Assembly (NCBI GenBank): GCA_903939765.1
Contig: CAJAIK010000115.1
Coordinates: 137,977-201,976, forward strand
Reading direction: 5' to 3'
Source: an uncultured Chlorobiaceae bacterium
GTDB lineage: Bacteria > Bacteroidota > Chlorobiia > Chlorobiales > Chlorobiaceae
Length of the DNA: 64,000 nt
Shown: positions 17,843 through 28,532 of the stretch, piece by piece
How the letters are laid out: each line of letters starts with the position of its first letter
Position numbering within the stretch: position 1 is the first letter of the stretch
Translations under genes and position numbers: made by a program
Notes under the pieces: model-generated
Seen by the model: only the letters and a program-made list of their open reading frames with translations
Databases searched by the model: none
What the model was told of the DNA's origin: nothing

Positions 17843-18889
17843 TCAATGAGCATGCTCAAACGAATCGGCAAGCTCATGCAGACGAAACAGATCATCAGGG
17901 AGTGCCTCGGGTAGCGGTAGATTCATTATTTTACAAAAGCTCTCTATCCGGTAACGCCAATCATGATGACGAAGTATCTGGAAAATATTGGTATACCGCT
18001 GTTGCTCCAGAGTGTCATTGCGTGACAAAAGAGCTATCAACTCGTCAGCCGCAATAAGGGGATTTTCTGAAAGTTCAATCGTCGAATTCTGCCAAAAAAG
18101 CATATCGTCTGCCATACGAGAAACCGGACGTCGTCCGGCAACAATACAGCCCGACAGCAAAGACTCCAGCCAGCGGCTTGTCACCATCATTGATCGGGGT
18201 CGATCGTGCTGCGGCTCGACATAAAGATGGAAGGCTAAAGAAATGCGTGTTCGGTGCAACAGCTTGAACAACATGCCCCGTTCAAGATGAACGCCAGTGC
18301 CAGAGAGATGACCAAGAGGAGAGTGGAGATAGAGAAAAGGCGAACTTGCTGGATGAAAGCACTGCGAAAAATGGCTATGAAAGGTTGGTGGTATACGCCC
18401 GAAACCCATCAGATCAATTTCACGCGCCAATACTTTGCGTGGCGCCCAGGTCAGGGCGTCAGTACCCTGATACAACTGGTGAACAGGAATGCCAAAACGG
18501 ATTTTCGGATAATCAACATCTTCGTGAGCAGTGACCGTTATGGCATCAAAAAGCTCGGTTTCCTTGACAAATCCAGCCTGAAAATATGAATCTGTGACAA
18601 ATCCATAAATCTTGCCAAATTTTTTGCGGCAATCTGGTATGGCACGAATCAGACCAAGATCACCGGGACTGCACGCCACCACAATCAGAACGTCACCACC
18701 AGTTGTATGCAACGGCTCAAAGGTGACCTGATGAGGATGAAGCAAACGATCCAGCAATGAACCCGCCACAGGCTTTGGTGAGAGAATTTCAGCCTGAAAA
18801 TAGTGTGCCAGCAACTCCGCCAGTTCATCAATAGCCACCCACCCGGCATGAGGAGTCGCAGCGCCAGCGTAAAGAATAGAAGTTTTCAT
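17843..18889 (-). CDS. glycosyltransferase-like protein
   Basis: 348 residues. The C-terminal region reads like the second half of a GT-B glycosyltransferase of the Glyco_trans_1_2/CgeB type: SRWLESLLSGCIVAGRRPVS, then a polar loop, then short helices ending HHDWRYRIESF. The N-terminal half has a Rossmann-like start (TSILYAGAATPHAGW) and GDVLIVVACSPGD. No signal peptide. It is probably a cytoplasmic sugar transferase, but donor and acceptor are unknown. It stands alone. The call rests on a weak motif. Confidence 0.5.
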   Translation of the reverse strand: MKTSILYAGAATPHAGWVAIDELAELLAHYFQAEILSPKPVAGSLLDRLLHPHQVTFEPLHTTGGDVLIVVACSPGDLGLIRAIPDCRKKFGKIYGFVTDSYFQAGFVKETELFDAITVTAHEDVDYPKIRFGIPVHQLYQGTDALTWAPRKVLAREIDLMGFGRIPPTFHSHFSQCFHPASSPFLYLHSPLGHLSGTGVHLERGMLFKLLHRTRISLAFHLYVEPQHDRPRSMMVTSRWLESLLSGCIVAGRRPVSRMADDMLFWQNSTIELSENPLIAADELIALLSRNDTLEQQRYTNIFQILRHHDWRYRIESFCKIMNLPLPEALPDDLFRLHELADSFEHAH

Positions 18890-20841
<1,952 letters not shown>

Positions 20842-20869
20842 ATAAAACAACGTTATGAGAGCTGCATTC

Positions 20870-21259
20870 ATGGATCTTGAAATCCTCGTTCCTTTTTGCG
20901 TGTTTGCCAGAAAGAATCTGGTGTCGAGAATCGTTGCCGAAACGCCGAACGGGTTTTACGGCTTTTTGCCAAACAGGCTTGATTGCATTGCTCCGCTTGT
21001 TCCTGGTATTCTGATGTATGAAACCAGGGATGATGGTGAGACCTATATTGCTGTTGATCAGGGAGTGATGGTTAAAACGGGAGCCAAGGTTGTTATTTCG
21101 GTTCGTCATGCTATAGGTGGGTTTGAGCTCGGTCAACTTCAGAAAGCAGTAGAACATGATTTTCTGAATCTTGATGAACACGAACGCACTCTGCGCAGCT
21201 CTCTTGCAAAACTTGAAAGCAGCTTTATTCGCAGGTATGCGGAATTTCATCATGAATGA
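20870..21259 (+). CDS. atpC: N-ATPase F1 subunit epsilon
   Basis: About 129 residues. The beta-sandwich domain (MDLEILVPFCVFARK, ETPNGFYGFLPNRLDCIAPL, PGILMYE) is followed by a C-terminal helical region (LRSSLAKLESSFIRRY). The GFLPNRLD segment corresponds to the GxLPxH loop of epsilon. The longest ORF starts 15 bp earlier (20855); MDLEIL aligns better with family N-termini. It is second in the operon, as expected for N-ATPases, and its stop overlaps the atpQ start by 8 bp. Confidence 0.88.
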   Translation: MDLEILVPFCVFARKNLVSRIVAETPNGFYGFLPNRLDCIAPLVPGILMYETRDDGETYIAVDQGVMVKTGAKVVISVRHAIGGFELGQLQKAVEHDFLNLDEHERTLRSSLAKLESSFIRRYAEFHHE

Positions 21260-21587
21260 AAAAGAGAAAAATAAACTATCGGTAGATGATATCCCCTTAA
21301 GCAAAAAGGTTGGAATTCAGGAACACCACAAGCTTAAGGCAAAAAAACGGGCTGTCAGAACTGTCTGGTCAGGTTTTGCGGTGTACGGTCTTGTCGGCTG
21401 GTCAGTGGTCATGCCCATGATCGGAGGAATAATGCTGGGAGTATGGCTCGATAATCATTATCCGGGAGAGCGTTCATGGACACTTATGCTGCTTGTTACA
21501 GGCCTGTTCATTGGCTGTTTGAACGCATGGCACTGGGTTGCGGAGGAAAACAAAGCTATGCATAATGAGGATCGATCAGATGAGTGA
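21252..21587 (+). CDS. atpQ: N-ATPase accessory subunit AtpQ
   Basis: 111 residues. A charged N-terminal third (KLKAKKRAVRTVW) is followed by two membrane helices, WSVVMPMIGGIMLGVWLDN and WTLMLLVTGLFIGCLNAWHWV. This is the AtpI-like fold (AtpI/Atp1 family) seen as AtpQ in N-ATPase operons; such proteins help assemble the c-ring. The start at 21252 overlaps atpC by 8 bp; the track ORF from 21171 is too long. Confidence 0.85.
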   Translation: MNEKEKNKLSVDDIPLSKKVGIQEHHKLKAKKRAVRTVWSGFAVYGLVGWSVVMPMIGGIMLGVWLDNHYPGERSWTLMLLVTGLFIGCLNAWHWVAEENKAMHNEDRSDE

Positions 21588-21876
21588 AATCATTGAAATA
21601 AGCGAAGCGACAGCCGGTGGCTTTTTTCTTGGGGTATTGTTTTTTGGAGGGCTCTGGCTGACGGTCGTAAAAAGCCTGGTCTCAAAAAGGCCATGGGTTT
21701 GGTTTTTGACAAGTATGGTTCTGAGAACATCCATAGCCCTGTCTGGATTTTATCTGCTTGCAGGGACAAGCCTGAAACGGTTGCTCTTATGTTCTGGAGG
21801 ATTTATGGCAGCCCGCATTCTTGTTGTCACAATGACCAAAGAGAGGCGTCAAGAGGAGGCGAAATCATGCATCTGA
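21580..21876 (+). CDS. atpR: N-ATPase accessory subunit AtpR
   Basis: 98 residues with three predicted membrane helices (FFLGVLFFGGLWLTVV, WVWFLTSMVLRTSIALSGFYLL, LLCSGGFMAARILVV). It has the R-containing helix 2 and helix 3 (GFMAAR) typical of AtpR, a protein found only in N-ATPase operons. Its role is unproven; interaction with the c-subunit or a cation path has been suggested. GAGG lies 9 bases before ATG 21580, which favours it over the track start at 21538. It overlaps atpQ by 8 bp and atpB by 10 bp. Confidence 0.85.
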   Translation: MSEIIEISEATAGGFFLGVLFFGGLWLTVVKSLVSKRPWVWFLTSMVLRTSIALSGFYLLAGTSLKRLLLCSGGFMAARILVVTMTKERRQEEAKSCI

Positions 21877-22547
21877 CCAGTGATGAAGTTGTTGTCTGGC
21901 ACTATGGTTTTCTGAAGCTCAATCTGACCATTCTTACAACATGGGGTTTGATGCTCACTCTCGTGGGAGGTTCCGCGCTTATGACCAGAAAACTGTCAGG
22001 CAGCATCCATATCCCGAGATGGCAGAGTTTTCTTGAAATTCTTGTAACCTTTTTTCTTCAGCAATTTGAAGAGGCGGGACTACCGAAACCCGCGAGATAT
22101 CTTCCTTATCTTGCGACACTCTTTCTTTTTATTGCAATGGCCAACTTGTGCACGGTCATCCCGGGGTATGAACCTCCAACGGGTTCGCTCTCAACGACGG
22201 CTGCTCTTGCTCTCTCTGCCTTTATTGCGGTGCCGTTCTACGGCATTCGTGAACGGGGTCTGGGCAATTACTTGCAATCTTATCTGAAGCCAACGGTTAT
22301 CATGCTTCCCTTCAATATTATCAGTGAGTTCTCCAGAACTCTGGCCCTTGCTGTCCGTTTATTCGGCAATATGATGAGCGGTTCCATGATTCTGGCCATC
22401 CTCCTGACCATTGCTCCCCTTGTATTCCCGCTCCTTATGAGCATCCTTGGACTGTTAACCGGCATGGTTCAGGCCTATATATTCAGCATTCTGGCTACGG
22501 TCTATATAGCAGCGGCGACAAGGAGAGAGGATGAAGAAACTGTTTAA
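21867..22547 (+). CDS. atpB: N-ATPase Fo subunit a
   Basis: 226 residues, about five to six membrane segments. It carries the essential arginine region ISEFSRTLALAVRLFGNMMSG (Arg at about 169), followed by the last helix pair ending AYIFSILATVYIAAA. The subunit forms the two half-channels for ion access to the c-ring. A strong ribosome site (AAGAGGAGG) precedes ATG 21867; the track ORF from 21693 is a longer artefact. The conserved a/c interface is intact. Confidence 0.92.
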   Translation: MHLTSDEVVVWHYGFLKLNLTILTTWGLMLTLVGGSALMTRKLSGSIHIPRWQSFLEILVTFFLQQFEEAGLPKPARYLPYLATLFLFIAMANLCTVIPGYEPPTGSLSTTAALALSAFIAVPFYGIRERGLGNYLQSYLKPTVIMLPFNIISEFSRTLALAVRLFGNMMSGSMILAILLTIAPLVFPLLMSILGLLTGMVQAYIFSILATVYIAAATRREDEETV

Positions 22548-22565
22548 CATCAAACGGGAGACCCT

Positions 22566-22847
22566 ATGGACATTCTGAGTATTATTGCTGTAGCATCTAT
22601 CATTACCGCCGGGCTCACCACCGGCATCGGATGTATAGCTCCTGCACTCGGTGAAGGCAGGGCTGTTGCTGCGGCATTGACATCGCTGGCCCAACAGCCG
22701 GATGCCTCTGCTACAATAACCCGGACACTGTTTGTCGGGCTTGCCATGATTGAATCAGTGGCGATATACTGTCTGGTGATTTCGATGATTCTGATTTTTG
22801 CCAATCCTTTCTGGAATCATGTGATTGCTCATGCTGGAGGACACTGA
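22566..22847 (+). CDS. atpE: N-ATPase Fo subunit c, two-carboxylate type
   Basis: 93 residues, two membrane hairpin helices. Helix 1 holds GIGCIAPALGEGRA, so Glu30 sits where Na+-type c subunits have Gln and H+-type ones usually have a non-acidic residue. Helix 2 has AMIESVAIYCLVI with Glu63-Ser64 as the ion site, and the polar loop is AQQPDA. This pair of carboxylates is typical of N-ATPases. The ring was first predicted to carry Na+, but work on a Burkholderia N-ATPase c-ring favoured H+, so coupling stays open. GGGAG lies 6 bases before the start. Confidence 0.92.
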   Translation: MDILSIIAVASIITAGLTTGIGCIAPALGEGRAVAAALTSLAQQPDASATITRTLFVGLAMIESVAIYCLVISMILIFANPFWNHVIAHAGGH

Positions 22848-22850
22848 ACC

Positions 22851-23660
22851 ATGCTGATCGACTGGTTTACCTTGATTGCTCAACTCGTCAATTTTTTGAT
22901 TCTTGCCTGGTTGCTCAAACGTTTTCTCTATCAGCCGATAGTGACGGCCCTTGATGCGCGGGAGAAAAAAATTGCCTCTGAACTGCAACATGCTGCATTG
23001 GTTGAGAATGAAGCGAAACAGAGTATGTCGGAATGGAAACAAAAAAATGACGATCTCGAAAAACAGCGGATGCTCCTTATGCAGCAGGCCGCCAAGGAAG
23101 CTGATGACAAGAAAGCCAAACTTTTCATTGATGCCAGAAAAGAATCCGAAAACCTGCGCGCCAGACTTGAGGAATCGTTACACAATGAACAGAAAAATCT
23201 CCAGCAGGAAATTATCGGCCGTATCAGTACCGAAGTATTCTCTATTGCGAAAAAAGTTTTGACCGAACTTGCCGATGTTACTCTTGAGGATTGTATGGTA
23301 AAAGTATTCTGTGAACGTCTGCGGAAAACCGAAAAGGCTGATATTGAGGTAATGAGAGGATTGTTTCATCAAAGCAACCATCCTCCGATTATCCGAAGTG
23401 CATTCAGTCTGACGCCGGAACAATGCGACAGCGTGAATAAAACAGTTATCGATCTCTTTTCAATTGATGCCAAGATATCGTTTGAAACCGATACCAACAT
23501 GATCAGCGGGCTCGAATTGAGCATGAATGGTCACAGCATCAAATGGAATATCCAGGCATATATCGATGCCCTTCAACTGACAGTAGAAGTTGCCCTTGAA
23601 GGTGACAAGAAAGAAAAAGAACATGTTCATGATAAACAACCCGCTCAACACAGCCCTTGA
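22851..23660 (+). CDS. atpF: N-ATPase Fo subunit b (long form)
   Basis: 269 residues, far longer than ordinary b (~160). One N-terminal membrane helix ([15 protein letters not shown], about residues 7-25), the b motif [18 protein letters not shown], a long coiled coil to about residue 125, then a C-terminal globular part. N-ATPase operons lack a separate delta gene (atpH), and the b C-terminus is thought to take its place; the extra ~100 residues here fit that. The 3' end overlaps atpA by 38 bp. Confidence 0.9.
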   Translation: MLIDWFTLIAQLVNFLILAWLLKRFLYQPIVTALDAREKKIASELQHAALVENEAKQSMSEWKQKNDDLEKQRMLLMQQAAKEADDKKAKLFIDARKESENLRARLEESLHNEQKNLQQEIIGRISTEVFSIAKKVLTELADVTLEDCMVKVFCERLRKTEKADIEVMRGLFHQSNHPPIIRSAFSLTPEQCDSVNKTVIDLFSIDAKISFETDTNMISGLELSMNGHSIKWNIQAYIDALQLTVEVALEGDKKEKEHVHDKQPAQHSP

Positions 23661-25161
23661 TAATGCTCTGAGCACTATCCGGAAATCAACGAAATTGTAT
23701 TCAGCCGGTTTGAAACCAGTTGAATCCGGTGTCATTACTACCGTTTTGAACGGAATTGCCAAGATCAGCGGCCTTCCAGGAGTTGAGTTTGATGAGCTGG
23801 TTAAATTACCCAAAGACATTTATGGAATAGCGTTTAACATCGATCCTGATGAAATCGGAGTCGTTCTCCTGGGAGATTACTCAAAACTCCAGGCGGGCGA
23901 CAAGGCTGAAAGAACAGGGCGGGTTATGGATGTGCCTGTTGGCGAAGCCCTGATAGGCCGGGTTATCGATCCTCTTGGCAGGCCACTCGATGGCCGGGGC
24001 CCTGTACACTGTTCCGTGCGCCTCCCTATTGAACGGATGGCTCCCAATATAATGGATCGAGCTCCGGTAACTGAGCCGCTTCAGACGGGAATAATGGTTA
24101 TTGATGCCTTGATCCCTGTCGGGAGGGGACAGCGTGAGCTGATTCTCGGAGACCGGCAGACCGGCAAGAGCGCTGTTGCCATATCGACCATACTTAATCA
24201 ACGGGGAAAGCATGTTCTCTGTGTCTACTGCGCTATCGGTCAGAGAGCCTCTGCTGTTGCAAAAGTCGTTGCAGAGCTTCGTGAAAAAGGTGCGATGGAG
24301 TACACCATCGTTTTGGTTACCGAAGGCAACGATCCATCTGGTCTCCAATATATCGCCCCCTATGCGGCGACAAGTATGGCTGAGTATTTTATGGAACGGG
24401 GAGACGATGTGCTCATTGTGTATGATGATCTGACCAATCATGCCGGTGCATACAGGGAACTTTCACTTCTCCTGAAAAGAGCTCCGGGAAGAGAAGCTTT
24501 TCCTGGAGATATTTTTTACCTCCACTCACGTCTTCTTGAACGATCAACGCATTTACGGGATGAACTGGGAGGTGGTTCGCTGACCGCATTGCCGATCATT
24601 GAAACCCAGGCACAGAACATTTCAGCCTACATTCCGACGAATCTGATTTCAATCACCGATGGGCAACTCTATCTTTCACCTGCTCTTTTCGAACTTGGAA
24701 TACTCCCTGCAGTTGATATCGCCAAATCCGTTTCACGGGTAGGCGGAAAAGCACAGCTTACGGCATACCGTTCCGTAACCAGCAGTCTCAAGCTTGATTA
24801 TGTGCAATTCGAGGAGCTGGAAAGTTTTTCCCGTTTCGGAATGAGACTTGATGAAGCGAGCAGAAAAATCATCAACCATGGTGAACGCATTCGCGAGTGC
24901 TTCAAACAGGATGAGTTTTTTTTGCTTTCGGTCACGGAACAGCTCATGGTGCTGCTTGCCCTGGCTGAGGGCTATTTCGATACAATAGAGCTTAAGGATG
25001 TGCATCGTGCAATGATGCAGGTAAGCAAGTCAATCCTTGAGCTTGCAAATGCTGATCTCGTCGAGAGAATAGTTGAAAACAAAAAACTTTCAACCCCGGA
25101 CCACAACGCCATGTTACAGGTCGCAAATTTGGTCATGCAACATTTCCGGGATAAACAATGA
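23623..25161 (+). CDS. atpA: N-ATPase F1 subunit alpha
   Basis: 512 residues. The non-catalytic nucleotide site is [12 protein letters not shown]; further family motifs are [15 protein letters not shown] and [20 protein letters not shown]. The C-terminal signature [14 protein letters not shown] is intact. The track start (23590) is inside atpF; ATG 23623 (MFMINNPLN) gives a normal N-terminus and leaves a 38-bp overlap with atpF. Its stop overlaps the atpG start (ATGA). Confidence 0.92.
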   Translation: MFMINNPLNTALDNALSTIRKSTKLYSAGLKPVESGVITTVLNGIAKISGLPGVEFDELVKLPKDIYGIAFNIDPDEIGVVLLGDYSKLQAGDKAERTGRVMDVPVGEALIGRVIDPLGRPLDGRGPVHCSVRLPIERMAPNIMDRAPVTEPLQTGIMVIDALIPVGRGQRELILGDRQTGKSAVAISTILNQRGKHVLCVYCAIGQRASAVAKVVAELREKGAMEYTIVLVTEGNDPSGLQYIAPYAATSMAEYFMERGDDVLIVYDDLTNHAGAYRELSLLLKRAPGREAFPGDIFYLHSRLLERSTHLRDELGGGSLTALPIIETQAQNISAYIPTNLISITDGQLYLSPALFELGILPAVDIAKSVSRVGGKAQLTAYRSVTSSLKLDYVQFEELESFSRFGMRLDEASRKIINHGERIRECFKQDEFFLLSVTEQLMVLLALAEGYFDTIELKDVHRAMMQVSKSILELANADLVERIVENKKLSTPDHNAMLQVANLVMQHFRDKQ

Positions 25162-26039
25162 TTGACACCATCGAGGCCTTTCATCAGAAAATCGGAAAAG
25201 CCAAAACACTTGGCTCGGTTGTTCATACCATGAAAATGTTGGCTGCCTCGAATATCCGGCAATACGAGGAGGCAATCCGGGCCCTGGAGGCTTATTATCA
25301 TACCATCGAACTGGCTCTTTCAGCCTGCCTGCCCGGCCTGAACAGTCACTATTCACCTGTCGTAAAATCCGAAAAGAAAACGCTACTGACTGTGTCTATC
25401 GTGTTTGGCTCCGATCAGGGCCTTGTTGGCTCTTTTAATGATCAGCTTGCAGATGTTGTAACCCATAAGCTTGAGGAGTTATCAGGTAAAAGCATGATCC
25501 TTGCTGTCGGCGAACGAATTCAGTTCCGATTAACAGATGCTGGTTATCAACAGGAAGAACTCTTTACTGTTCCGGGTTCCGTCAATGCTATCGGGCCTCT
25601 GGTTGGTAAACTGTTGGCGGCAGTTGAAAAAATTCGTGAAAAAGAGGCGATGATCCAGCTTTACCTGTTCTATAACAGCCCTGAAAGCGGGGAGATCTAT
25701 CACTCTCTTTCGAAGCGTTTACTTCCGTTTGACGAATCCTGGGAGCGGGAAATCCGCAATACAGCCTGGCCGACAAAGGCTCGTCCAGAGATGCTGAGCG
25801 GTTCGGATAATGTTCGATGGGCTCTCGTCAGAGAATATCTTTTTGTTTCACTTTTCAGGGCCTGTGCAGAATCATTGGCAAGCGAAAACGCAAGTAGATT
25901 ATCGGCTATGCAACGGGCAGAAAAAAATATTGACGACATGCTCGAAGAACTTGCCAGGCGTTATAATAACCAACGTCAGTCAGGAATGGATGAAGAGCTG
26001 TTTGATGTGGTCGCAGGCTTTAATGCAATGAATGATTGA
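25158..26039 (+). CDS. atpG: N-ATPase F1 subunit gamma
   Basis: 293 residues. It starts [21 protein letters not shown], the usual N-terminal helix motif with TMKMLAASN (standard gamma has MVAASK). The middle has the [15 protein letters not shown] strand-turn, and the C-terminal helix ([27 protein letters not shown]) closes the coiled-coil rotor. It is last in the operon and starts with a 4-bp overlap on atpA. The N-ATPase gamma is divergent from the ordinary one. Confidence 0.9.
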   Translation: MIDTIEAFHQKIGKAKTLGSVVHTMKMLAASNIRQYEEAIRALEAYYHTIELALSACLPGLNSHYSPVVKSEKKTLLTVSIVFGSDQGLVGSFNDQLADVVTHKLEELSGKSMILAVGERIQFRLTDAGYQQEELFTVPGSVNAIGPLVGKLLAAVEKIREKEAMIQLYLFYNSPESGEIYHSLSKRLLPFDESWEREIRNTAWPTKARPEMLSGSDNVRWALVREYLFVSLFRACAESLASENASRLSAMQRAEKNIDDMLEELARRYNNQRQSGMDEELFDVVAGFNAMND

Positions 26040-26133
26040 AGATTGTTCAGGAGTACTGAGCGCGCAACATTGCCGAGAAATATGATCACATCACAGAAAC
26101 TGGTATACAGGCAATCATGCAGCACATGGACGC

Positions 26134-26220
26134 TTATTGTCTTTTAACATCAAAAAAAGCCCTGCCTTCATTCAAGTCAGTAACAGCTTCTTCCAGAATA
26201 AAAACATCCTTGACCTTCAT
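26134..26220 (-). pseudogene. truncated ParE/RelE-type toxin
   Basis: The start overlaps the antitoxin stop by 4 bp (ATGA), as in TA operons. It encodes only 28 residues (MKVKDVFILEEAVTDLNEGR, then AFFDVKRQ and stop), which match the first helix of ParE/RelE toxins such as those paired with TIGR02574-like antitoxins. Normal toxins are about 95-100 residues. The sequence after the stop does not continue as a clear in-frame toxin, so the gene is broken and probably inactive. Confidence 0.6.
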
Positions 26221-26423
26221 GGTGGACGACTCTTTTTAAGCTCCGAAAGTGAGATGAATTTTGCAGTACCTGTTGCAATATCCTCTTTTCTTTCCTGAAG
26301 AATATGTTCGTGCCACTGGGGAGTTTCGATGTCATCATGCTCATAACAGAAACTGTCCCAAAGTACCTCCATGACCTGGAGTCGTGCAGAGGTGCTCATT
26401 TTTTTTATTTCCGCAATATCCAT
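26217..26423 (-). CDS. antitoxin of the addiction-module component family (TIGR02574-like)
   Basis: 68 residues: MDIAEIKKMSTSARLQVMEV with LWDSFCYEHDDIETPQWHEHIL and a charged C-terminus. The L-x-x-L-WDS pattern and an end near 70 residues fit antitoxins that sit just upstream of a ParE-like toxin. A GGAGAA ribosome site precedes the start. The downstream toxin is truncated to 28 codons, so the antitoxin may be a leftover or act on other toxins. Confidence 0.72.
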   Translation of the reverse strand: MDIAEIKKMSTSARLQVMEVLWDSFCYEHDDIETPQWHEHILQERKEDIATGTAKFISLSELKKSRPP

Positions 26424-26480
26424 CTGTTTTTCTCCTTTGCCTCAATGAAAAAAAACAAAAAACACTGACCACAATGAGAG

Positions 26481-26622
26481 GATTGTAATCAACCATTCCG
26501 AGCCTTCAACTCCTGACAATACAAATAGACACGAAACGACAGGGCTGGAGGAAAAGTTTCAATACAGAAACGTCCCCTCCAACCTGCCATCTCGTTGTCA
26601 ATTGTCCACTATCAACTGCAAA
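26481..26622. repeat. possible intergenic repeat downstream of aspS
   Basis: Downstream of aspS lies an imperfect hairpin (GGAGG...GTTTC paired with GAAAC...CCTCC, about 26550-26580) and then a stretch (TTGTCAATTGTCCACTATC) of the low-complexity kind often dispersed between genes. No gene seen. A genome search would show whether it recurs. Confidence 0.3.
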
Positions 26623-28428
26623 TTATTTTTTCGGCAGAGCGATTTGCAAATGCAGCTCCTTGAGCTGAACAGGCGTCACTTCTGAAGGTGAGCCCATCAT
26701 GAGATCCTGAGCCTGCTGGTTCATCGGGAAGGCTATGACTTCCCGGATGTTCTGCTCGTCGCAAAGGATCATAACGAGGCGGTCAAGGCCGGGAGCGATG
26801 CCTCCGTGCGGTGGTGCACCAAGCTTGAAGGCTTCGATCATGTGGCCAAAACGGGCGTCAACCTCTTCTTTTTCGTATCCGGCAATACCGAAGGCCTTGT
26901 ACATGATCTCCGGTTTGTGGTTGCGGATAGCGCCGCTTGAAAGTTCAATGCCGTTGCAGACAATGTCGTACTGGTAGGCGAGAATATCGAGAGGCGACAT
27001 GGTTTCGAGCGCCTCCATCTCTCCCTGCGGCATGGAGAAGGGGTTGTGTGAAAAGTCAATCTTTTTGGCCTCCTCGTTGTACTCAAACATCGGGAAATCG
27101 ACAATCCAGCAGAAAGAGAGTTCATCTTTATCGAGCGTAAAGAGATCGCCGAAGTATGTTCTCATCCCGCCCATGATCTTGCAAGTCGCGGCCCACTTCC
27201 CTGCTCCAAAAAAGACGACGTCGCCAGTCTCAAGAGCAAGGTGACTTTTGAGTGTTGAGAGATCGGCTTCGGAGAGAAACTTGACTACCGGCCCTTTTGG
27301 CCCCTCTTCCTTGAACTGGATATAGGCAAGACCGCCTGAACCGATCTCTTTGGCCCGTTTTTCGGCCTTGTCATAAAAAAGCCTCGATTCATTGCCGCGC
27401 CCCTTGACAACAAGCGCCTTGACGCAGGAGCCCTCTACGGTGCTGTTTGCAAAAACCTTGAAGGCTGAACCAACAAAGAGCGGGGTGACATCGCTGATTT
27501 CGAGCGGAATCCGCAGATCGGGTTTGTCGGTGCCGAACCGGTTCATCACCTCTTTATAGCTGATCCTCGGGAAGGGGAACTGGGTGATGCGCTTGTGCGA
27601 CATGGTGCTGGTGAGGTGCTCAATCATCCCTTCAAGAATGGCAAAGAGATCGTCCTGCTCAATGAAGGCCATCTCCATATCAAGCTGATAGAACTCGCCC
27701 GGGCTGCGATCGGCACGGGCATCTTCATCGCGGAAACAGGGGGCTATCTGGAAGTAACGAGGAAAGCCCGATACCATCAAAAGCTGCTTGAACTGCTGGG
27801 GCGCCTGGGGCAGAGCGTAGAACTTACCCGGATGGAGGCGGCTTGGAACCAGGAAGTCGCGTGCGCCCTCGGGTGAGCTGGAGGTAAGTATCGGAGTTTG
27901 TATTTCGATAAAATCCTGCTCTTCGAGGTAGCGGCGCACGGCTGCGGTGAGGCGGCTGCGAAAAATGATATTTTCATGAATTTTTTCGCGGCGCAGGTCG
28001 ATAAAGCGGTATTTCAGGCGCAGCTCTTCAGAGGTCTGCACTTCGTCGGCCACCGGAAAGGGCAGTGTTTGCGCATTGCTCTCAACCGAGATTTGGCTGA
28101 CAACCACCTCAATTTCACCTGATGCCAGTCGGGGGTTGATGGCGCCCGGAGCGCGGAGTACAACAACGCCCTCAATGCAGATAACTGATTCGAGATGCAG
28201 TTGCTCTGCTTTTGCAAAGAGCTCCTGCTGCTCAGGCTGGATCACAAGCTGGCTGATACCGGTATGATCTCTCAGATCAATAAAAATCAGCCCACCGTGA
28301 TCCCGTTTTCTGTGAACCCAGCCGGCCAGCCTGACAGAGCCATGCTCACGCTCCGGACTCAAGAATCCGCAATAATCAGAGCGGAACCGGTTTTTCAGAA
28401 TTTGCGTGCTCTCTGCAGCTTTTGTCAT
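26623..28428 (-). CDS. aspS: aspartyl-tRNA synthetase
   Basis: 601 residues, bacterial-type AspRS. An N-terminal OB fold for the anticodon ([19 protein letters not shown]) is followed by the class II catalytic core: motif 1 near [15 protein letters not shown], motif 2 [19 protein letters not shown], a GAD insertion domain (about 285-430) and motif 3 [17 protein letters not shown]. It charges tRNA-Asp. It is the last member of a long minus-strand series after dnaX, with 104 bp between. Confidence 0.95.
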   Translation of the reverse strand: MTKAAESTQILKNRFRSDYCGFLSPEREHGSVRLAGWVHRKRDHGGLIFIDLRDHTGISQLVIQPEQQELFAKAEQLHLESVICIEGVVVLRAPGAINPRLASGEIEVVVSQISVESNAQTLPFPVADEVQTSEELRLKYRFIDLRREKIHENIIFRSRLTAAVRRYLEEQDFIEIQTPILTSSSPEGARDFLVPSRLHPGKFYALPQAPQQFKQLLMVSGFPRYFQIAPCFRDEDARADRSPGEFYQLDMEMAFIEQDDLFAILEGMIEHLTSTMSHKRITQFPFPRISYKEVMNRFGTDKPDLRIPLEISDVTPLFVGSAFKVFANSTVEGSCVKALVVKGRGNESRLFYDKAEKRAKEIGSGGLAYIQFKEEGPKGPVVKFLSEADLSTLKSHLALETGDVVFFGAGKWAATCKIMGGMRTYFGDLFTLDKDELSFCWIVDFPMFEYNEEAKKIDFSHNPFSMPQGEMEALETMSPLDILAYQYDIVCNGIELSSGAIRNHKPEIMYKAFGIAGYEKEEVDARFGHMIEAFKLGAPPHGGIAPGLDRLVMILCDEQNIREVIAFPMNQQAQDLMMGSPSEVTPVQLKELHLQIALPKK

Positions 28429-28532
28429 AATATTCCTGTCGTCCTTTGTATAGAGAAGTTGAAAAAACTTAAAAGCATGAATATGAAGAATATTTCCTCA
28501 TTTATAAAACCCGGTGGCCCCGAAACCATCAC

